Of a stretch of 34,739 nucleotides of DNA, positions 27,680 to 34,739 are shown piece after piece. The position numbers and the translations under genes are program-made. Numbering within the stretch: the first letter of the stretch is position 1; the number at the start of each line of letters is the position of its first letter. The stretch is from Zygnema cylindricum (lineage: Eukaryota; Streptophyta; Zygnematophyceae; Zygnematales; Zygnemataceae), in assembly GCA_037447655.1 (NCBI GenBank), contig JBBHKE010001779.1, positions 1 through 34,739 of the forward strand, given 5' to 3'. The notes under the pieces were generated by a model. The model did no database searches. It had not been told where the DNA came from and worked only from the letters and a program-made list of their open reading frames with translations.

Positions 27680-30600
27680 TCACTTGTTAGCATCCGCTGC
27701 CCGCAAAAGTTCTTGCAAACCTTGCAAGGATTTTTTTGAGGTTTGACCAGGTTTGACTCCGAGCCGGTTTATGTTTATGTTTCCTCCAAAAGAAGACGAA
27801 CTTGCTTTGGCTTCATTCCTGCTATTGAGCTGAACCTTTTCTATTAACTGTTCCCGGGCCGACATGTCCTCCTCATATCCCACCATCTGAGAAACAGAAA
27901 TACTGTAGGTCAGAAATAAAGTAGGTTACCGTACGTCAGAGCTTAAGATCCCAATAAAGACCACTGAGGTTTTTATATCTTAGTATCCGAGACACATGTA
28001 TAACCTCAAATAAGAAAGTCAGGTAACTCTCGTCAACGGCACAAGTTATATAAGCACAAATGTGTATTGAAACAAAAGTTTTTCAGGTAATTCATTTAGA
28101 CAGACACATTATTAGGCATCAATTAAATGTAAAGTGGTCACCTGCGATGAGACTTGAGATTCCTGAAATTGCTCGTAATCGTCATCCTGTTTGAGAAGAC
28201 TACTCTTTGAGTTCCAATCATCTCTCCTGGATGGTTCTGGTTCACTAGATAGCACCAAAACCCAGCAGAAAAATTTCAATACTTCACTTTTTCAATAAAA
28301 GTTGTATGCCAACAAAGTAGTAGACTAAGTCCTTTCTGCTCTATCTCTCCAATTTCAGAAAGCTTTTAGAAGTTAAAACTGCTCAAGTTTTTTTATTTAT
28401 GTTCTGGTTTTGATGGAAAGGTAACACTCTTTCCCTTAGACTTGTTGCCTCCAATGACTTTGACTGCCAGATAAAATTGATCTCTAATAACAAAGAGTGG
28501 TGTATTTTCTGCTTTTCAAACGTTTCTGTATGCGAACGGAACAGACTCTGTTCTTCAAACGATATTATAGAAAAAGAATGAAGGATCTCTACAAATGAAA
28601 AGAATCGGCAGTGATATCTAAACTCCAATGCTTGTCCTAATAAGACTGGAAAACTACAGCTCGGTTTCTGGTAATCAAAATGACCATGAGGGTAGGACTC
28701 AGCAAAGCAGAGTGTCCCCTCTCTAGCGATCATCTGAATAAATAAAAGAACAGTGTATTCTATCTTCTTGTTAACTGGAAAAAGCATCAGCTTTCTGAAT
28801 TTAAACTTCTTTAAGTATTTCTTTCTTGCTTACCTGTTAAAACTCGGCCATGCGGTGTTTGTTTTCTGTCTTTTTGACGCAAGATGTCGACCCAAGGGAT
28901 CTCTTCTTTCATTAAATGGTATAGAATCTGGCGAAAACGGCTGCAATTAAAACCCCGCTACTGAAGGTATAAGAAGTTATACTATTGGTAAAGAACAAGG
29001 CTTTCGACGGCATAAAAATTGACAAAAAAAAAAGGAGTTGAACTGATCAAGGGATAAACTTGAAGAGTAGCCATGTAAAGACTATAATGCTGGTAAATTC
29101 GAACTGTAACGCCAGAAAACCTGTAAACTATACTGCCCATCACTATTAGTGTAAAGAGATTAAAGCCAAAATAGTACGAACAGGACTAGCTTAGAGCAGA
29201 GTGACGCAGCCAATTAAGGCTATTCCCTCACATAGTGTTATTGACACTATTTTATGATTTTTGGCCAAAACAAGTCATGACCGGTTAGTGTTATTAACAC
29301 TAACGCAACCGCTCCATCAGTGGTCAAAAGGGGCAAAAAGTAGTCATTTCAAGGCCTTTTCCAATGATTGGGCAGTTTATTGCCGCAGGATTCTAACGGA
29401 TTCTGATCTAGACAGTCAAAATTTGGCCAAAACTGCAAAACGGCCTTGAAATAACCACTTACAGGCCCCTTGTAGATCGGAGCCCTAATAGGGATGGGCA
29501 GTGTATTCTGAACCATAAACTTGAATACTAACAATTTTATCCAGCTTAGCTACAACATGAAAAAACGCCTGAGCTATGGGGCTCATAAGAAAAACCAATC
29601 ACGAATCCAGCGTTCACATGTCAAAGAGAAAGATCAACAAACTCACATCACATGTCTCACGTGGAGTTTGCGGAACTTCTGTCTCATTTTTAAACATATG
29701 CATCAACACCTGCAGGCCAAAGCACAACAAAAAAAGGGAACCATAAGCAAACTTAGGAATTTCAAACTCCCTTCACAACTGGCCTTCAACCGCAATCTGC
29801 TCAGCCTACTAGCTACAACAGGGTCTCTTTGGTAAAGAGCTTGCCTTGCTGATGACATCAGCAACATCTGGAGGAGATTCTTCTGCCAAATCATTTGGCT
29901 CCTGAGCTCCAACAATAGACCCATTTGCATTCGAACGCTCAGCTGACGTGCTTTCGATTTTTGTTGAGTTAGCTTTGTCCTGCTCAAGTTTCCCAGTAGA
30001 ATTACCTGCAACAGAAACAGGTAGACTTCCGATCTTCATGTGAACTTCTGCCACTTCACTTCCAGCACATTCATCAACCAGTAACACCCAAATTTTCATC
30101 TCCCACTAACTGCCAAAAATTGCACCCTGGGTAAAGAGGAAAAACAAGAGAAACTATCTCACCTGCTTCTGCGTCAGCACCTGTAACCCCTTCAGCCTGG
30201 TCAAATGCTTCCTTCAAAGTTCTTCGAGATACATCTTGCATAGATAAGTTATTGGAATCCTCTTCTTTAAGTATTTCCCTAGAGTCTTTTGCAAATTCAG
30301 AAGACAGCGTAGAGTCTGAAAGAATGGAATTGGCTGATGTAACACTCTTTCCAACTCTTGTGGTAACATAATCATTTTTCCCACCAGATGATGCAGAAGG
30401 CCGAGGTGGAAGCATTGCCTGCCTTCCTATCGAGGGTTTTCCAGGTAACCCCAAATGATTGTTTCCCTCAGTAACCCCTCGACTTATATGTTGACTACTG
30501 CTGTTTGACAAAGGAGGAAGAATCCCTTTGGCAACCCGCTGGTTCATTGATCCAGTCAGACCTGTCAACAAGTAACAGGATAAACGAGAAACAGGAGAAA

Positions 30601-33600
30601 CAAAGGTTTAATAAAGAAAAGTAAGCCTGCTATCACCATCATGGAATTGCAATATGCAAGGAAAGTATTTGGTTTCTACAGCTTCAAAAGACAACCACAC
30701 CTGTCACTCGGCTATTAAGGCTTAGCTTCGTTGCATTTTACCAATCGTATTTTGTGTGGTTGTAATAGGAATTACACTACTGAATTTACCCTCATCTTGA
30801 GGTTAAAAACTAAAAAGTCAGTATCACACAAATTGTACGTACGATTACTCATAAAACTGTACAATTACGGAGAGAACGAGGGTAAAATTCAGTAGTGACA
30901 TTCCCTATGATTGAATGCTGGCTGGATAAGAATACTCGAATCACCTTTTGAAGAATCAAACATGCTGTGGATTTGAGAAGCTCCTCCTTGAGTACTCGGT
31001 TCCCATTGAGACCCGAGCTCTCCTGAACGCCCTGCAGCCAAAGTAGCTGCTTGTGTTGGATGTTGTGTGGATAACAATTCCTCCCCATCAATTTCGGCAT
31101 CGGTGGATACCTGGGGCTGAAAATCTGATACTGGAACCACACAATTCTGCAAAGGGGATAATCATACCCACAAGTTAGGAGGAATAATCCAATTCACATT
31201 GTTATGACCTGGCTTCCAGGGATTTTTAAAAGGTCAAAGGTCAAGGGTCTTCAGACTGGGAAGAGGAGTTGCATATGCTTTAACCCAAGAAGGGAATTTT
31301 TCAATTAATGAGAAATTAAGCCTAAATATGAAGCCACCAAATATTGCTGTAAATACGATCTTTTGACCTTTCAAAAGCTAAAAAAAAACGCTGAGACATA
31401 CCTTTGACACACAAGAAAACAGCCAATCAACTGTGACGACCTTGATGCCCCACATTGTAGCTGTCTTATACTTTTCTCCTTGGGCATATGGACATAATAA
31501 ATGAGTCACTCTTCGAGTTAACTTCTCCGTCACTTTAGCGCCGAGGCAATAACTTAAGTTCCGCATCAGATCCCGCTCTGTATTGCTATATAATGACACA
31601 CAGATAATAAAGCTGGAGAAACCCGGAAGAGGAATTTGACAGGTCAAAGGCCGGAGGATAACATGTTGTGAAGGATCAAGAATCTTCCCCTCCTGCACAG
31701 AATGCATCGTATGAAGTGAGCGAGAACTGATAAATATGAGCTCTCAGACAAGCTGGAGCAACATTGAAATGGCCTACTCAACGACCGTTGGTCATGAAGG
31801 CAGCCCTAAGGAAACAAATGGAAATGGATTTTTTTTCACCTACATGTACAGAAGCTATGAGCCAGTGAAAAGAGACTAAATTCTTGCCCTCCATCACGGA
31901 ACGGTTTCCATGGTTGCCAATAATAAAGGTTGGAACATCCTTGCTAGATTCGCATAAAACACCTCCTCCTCCTCTGATAACCTCTATGGCACGACTTCGC
32001 TGTCATTACAAAACACGAGAATTAGGCGCCCATTAGAAAAGAAAATACTCACACAATTGTTCTTGAGAACTTGGCAAAAAACACCTTTTTCCATTTGAAA
32101 TCCTCTGCACATATATAAGCTTATGCCAAGAATTACTCTAAACAAGCAACCAATCCCTATTCCAGTACTTGATCACAGCAAAGCATCTACAATTCTCTCC
32201 ACCAAATAATCACACACCTCAATTGTCAATTTTATACTCCCAGCTAGTTTCAATTCAAACCTTACGGGACAAAGGTCAATTAAGGGAATACCTAACACAA
32301 AAAAAACGTAGTAACACATAACAACACAACATAACAACACATAACAACAGATGATAACACATAACACAACACATAACACATAATTCCTGACGACTGACAA
32401 AAGTACTCACACTTTCTGTAGGCAAACTCTTCAGGAAGTCAAAAGAGCACCCCTCGAACAATTTTTGACCGCTCGATCGTTTAGCTGTAGGAGGCTCCAT
32501 GAAGGACGCAGCCTCTGAAGATGATGTTTTCATTTGCTCTGACTGCTTACTTGTGGTCTCAGAATCAGGTAAAAGATTTTCTGAGGATGGCTGAGGGTCA
32601 GAAACTTTTTCTTGATTTAATATCCTTTTATTTTGAAATGATAACCATCCATCGGTATCTTGTTTTTGCTGCCCTTCATTACCATCCATACCAGACTGTG
32701 AAGATTGCCTCGTGGGAGGACACAATTCAACCCCTTTAACCCCTTTACCCTTTCCTCCAGCATCTATCACATGTGGAGTCTTCGGCTCCGGTGTTTTTGA
32801 AGGAGCTGGAGGGACCTCCCCTTTCGTATTGACACTCCAAAATGGCAAAACTGGATCAAAAAAAATCCTGTAATTTCAGAACCAAGGCTTACCGTTTGAG
32901 GCGGCAATTTGAGCAGATGATTGATAGGACCATGAAGAATCATGCCTTCACTAACTCCAGCAATGTGATCAGAAGAGAATAAAAGCCCAGTAAACCATTG
33001 CAAAAAGGGAGCTGATGCAGCAAAAGTCCTCACCTGGTTTAGATTCAAAGGAAATCCGGTATTCAGTGAGATCTTCGAGTTGCTCCCTTGCATAAATGCA
33101 GTCTCTCAGCCATGTGGCCCAGACAATATTACAAGAACCCACGGTGTCTAGCTGTTGAAGACTTGACCTGGTTCTGCGAAACCAAGAGCCGGGCACACAT
33201 GTAAATGAGATCATAAAGAGAAATGCTACACCTTTCAGCGCTATTAGAGCTAGTCAAAATGAGCGTTAACAGTATTGGTATTGACTACGCTAAACTATGG
33301 TCGGACTAAGTTTCTGAGCTATCTACCTAGGTGGTGTTGTTAACATATGATTTTGGGTCCAAAAACCCGCAGCCGAATTAGAGATCAAGCACTAATAGCC
33401 TGCAAATAAGTAGCTCAACCATATGAAGCAAGGATAGCAGGTCGGAAATGAAATACAAAAGCAGACCAGACAAAACCTAAGGCGTTCAAGGAAAAAATAA
33501 AAAATAAGAGGCGAAGTAAACCAATGGATACCTTTTTATTGGGTATGTTTTTATAAAGAGAATCTTGATCAATAAGTATTATCAGCTGACTTTTCACTAT

Positions 33601-34254
33601 AATTCCGAACATGAAGCTGCTAGATGAACATTTAAGATTCATTCTGGGACCACATTTTCCATGCTTCTTGTTGCACTAACCAAGGTCTTCTATGGATTGA
33701 AACAATTTTCAGAATCTAATTCTAACATAAGACCCAATAAAGCAGCAGAGATACTAGAAGCATAACGCCTTACCCTTCTGTCAGATCCCTGACCACAACA
33801 TGTGTCACCGAGTCATTGTATTGTAAAAACCTTGTCCCTCCACCTGCTGTTATTAGACGTCCAGCTGTTTTCTGTTCTAAGGGGTCAAAGCCTACAAGTT
33901 GAATCCTGCAAGCTGATAAATACATGTCGTCACATTCTCCTCCAGGCGCGGTTCTTTCTACTTCAGCAAAGCTAACTGATTTTGCCCTTGCACTTCCAGA
34001 TGGTGAAGATTCACAGTTGGAATCTGGTGATAACTGCTTGCGAGAAAGATCTCCAGTCGAGGGAAGACCACTGGTCTTCGGAGTTTCATTCTTTACTCCA
34101 TTCGAAACCGGTCTCTCCGACTCTCCAGAAGTCTGACTAGGGGTGCCCCTGACGCGGGATGGAAGAGAGGAAGGCAAATTGCCCTCCACTGCCATTGGCT
34201 GGCTATGGCCTTCGAGCGCATCCACCACCAAGAAATTCTCCTCAGGCAGACATT
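27680..34254 (-). CDS. TopBP1/MEI1-like multi-BRCT protein, C-terminal 12 exons
   Basis: BRCT scaffold proteins of this type act in the nucleus in the DNA damage response and, in plants (MEI1), in meiosis. Exons in transcript order: 34254-33774, 33167-33034, 32850-32411, 31999-31844, 31692-31402, 31146-30945, 30561-30163, 30005-29845, 29709-29647, 28940-28834, 28244-28142, 27886-27680. Phases match throughout: 913 codons plus stop after a split first codon. Visible BRCT repeats are 111-195 (CRIQLVGFD, VTHVVV, WATWLRDC), about 335-410 (LFEGCSF, IRGGGG, SFHWLIASV) and 425-500 (PGFSSFIICVS, RRVTHLLCPYA, WGIKVVTVDWLFSCV). A Ser-rich linker follows, then LGRHLASKRQK near 790-800 and a C-terminal tail. 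All introns are GT-AG except 29844-29710, which has a GC donor. The N-terminal BRCTs lie beyond the right edge. Assignment to MEI1 rather than another TopBP1 paralogue is from remembered similarity. Confidence 0.9.
29129..29505. mobile_element. MITE in an intron of the BRCT gene
   Basis: Left end TACTGCCCATCACTATTAG (29131-29149) and right end CTAATAGGGATGGGCAGTGTA (29485-29505) are imperfect complements with TA at the edges. The interior TTTTGGCCAAAACAAGTCAT resembles TTTTCGACCAAAAAAGTCAC in the Der intron 6 elements, so it belongs to the same family. It lies in the intron 29646-28941. Confidence 0.75.
30765..30908. mobile_element. Second MITE type, 144 bp, in a BRCT-gene intron
   Basis: Left ATAGGAATTACACTACTGAA, extending to TTTACCCTC, is complementary to the right end GAGGGTAAAATTCAGTAGTG continuing ACATTCCCTAT, about 29 bp with few mismatches. 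The terminal sequence differs from the CACYGCC family. The element ends 36 bp short of the donor of exon 31146-30945 and occupies over a third of that intron. A related but decayed copy may lie at about 27520-27675. Confidence 0.75.
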
Positions 34255-34739
34255 CTGAAAATACATAAAAAAGCATAAAACGACATATGTCAACAGCGTG
34301 TATACAGTCGGTAAAAGCAAACCAGCAATTATATCTGTTATAATTCAAGATTCATACAACCTTGCGCGGACTTTTGCAGGGATTGTGGCAAATAACAACG
34401 ATTATGGTATAAACAAGCGAACTCTGGTTTTTGTTGCCCAAGTGTATTCTACCATGGCTAATTCCCAAATGCGCAGATATGGTCTGTTGCACCAAATACC
34501 GGTGCTGAATAATGAGAAAATAAAGGTTATTCAAACGCAAAGGAAAAAAAAACAAAAACAAAAGTGCTGAACAAGTTAGGCGCAAGATCACACAATCGAC
34601 ATGCAACAGCTACAAGATTGACACTTGCTCCAATTAAAGTAAAAGATACACCAGTCCATATTACAATTTCATAGAGAGAGGAGAGAGGAGAGGAGAGGAG
34701 GGAGGGAGGGAGGGAGAGGAGAGGAGGGAGGGAGAGGGG
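34255..34739 (-). other. 5' flank of the first visible BRCT exon
   Basis: The sense strand upstream of the acceptor TTTTCAG (34261-34255) is intronic in character. An open stretch of roughly 34352-34500 bounded by GTGCAACAG and CGCAAG|GTTGT could be an exon, but its translation does not resemble a BRCT repeat I recognise. The window ends in a GGAGAGGA tract from about 34672. Confidence 0.4.
34672..34739. repeat. GA-rich microsatellite at the right edge
   Basis: GAGAGGA and GGGAGGGA units run into the end of the window; C/T on the sense strand of the BRCT gene. The total length is unknown because the window is cut here. Confidence 0.85.

Noticed and set aside
28383-28787. 134-codon frame in an intron of the BRCT gene
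   Set aside because: The exons on both sides (28940-28834 and 28244-28142) are phase-compatible and the frame has no BRCT or other motif.

Overview
This is a nuclear segment from a eukaryote of the green-plant (streptophyte) lineage. The basis is intron-rich genes with GT-AG introns, a plastid-type Der/EngA GTPase with a Ser-rich N-terminal extension and the NKCE variant typical of cyanobacterial and plastid forms, a plant-type wax synthase (MBOAT), and a BRCT protein resembling plant MEI1/TopBP1. The species is not determined. Intergenic DNA and introns are AT-rich and full of simple repeats, minisatellites and short terminal-inverted-repeat (TIR) elements.

Layout. 1-8.2 kb: no convincing gene. 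It holds a 37-bp tandem array (1603-1972), a possible 1.25-kb TIR element flanked by direct repeats (3.1-4.5 kb), GTAC-rich DNA, pyrimidine tracts, and diverged ~0.4-kb repeats (6.46-7.95 kb). 8.27-10.70 kb (+): an unrecognised acidic coiled-coil gene with three copies of a 63-nt exon. 10.7-12.87 kb: intergenic repeats. 12,876-21,603 (-): a complete 11-exon Der/EngA gene, 730 codons. The exon phases close exactly, which strongly supports the model. 21.9-23.15 kb: a cluster of four MITEs. 23.16-23.87 kb (-): a two-exon copper amine oxidase relic that stops 10 bp from the last MITE. 24.28-24.37 kb: a 97-nt hairpin. 24.48-26.31 kb (+): a wax-synthase-like MBOAT gene with an unresolved 5' end. 26.3-27.7 kb: a repeat shared with Der intron 1, and a tRNA-like sequence. 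27,680-34,254 (-): the C-terminal 12 exons (913 codons) of a TopBP1/MEI1-like BRCT protein, whose 5' part lies beyond the window.

The genes do not form a pathway: plastid ribosome biogenesis, lipid acylation and meiotic/DNA-damage signalling simply lie side by side. I see no operon, CRISPR array or defence island. The most unusual material is structural. Tandem repeats incorporate splice signals (decoy acceptors in Der intron 7, branch-point-like repeats before Der exon 10). A three-heptad exon has been triplicated. One TA-flanked MITE family sits in introns and intergenic DNA across the window. Exon models were assembled by hand from splice sites and phase; no alignment or search was run.
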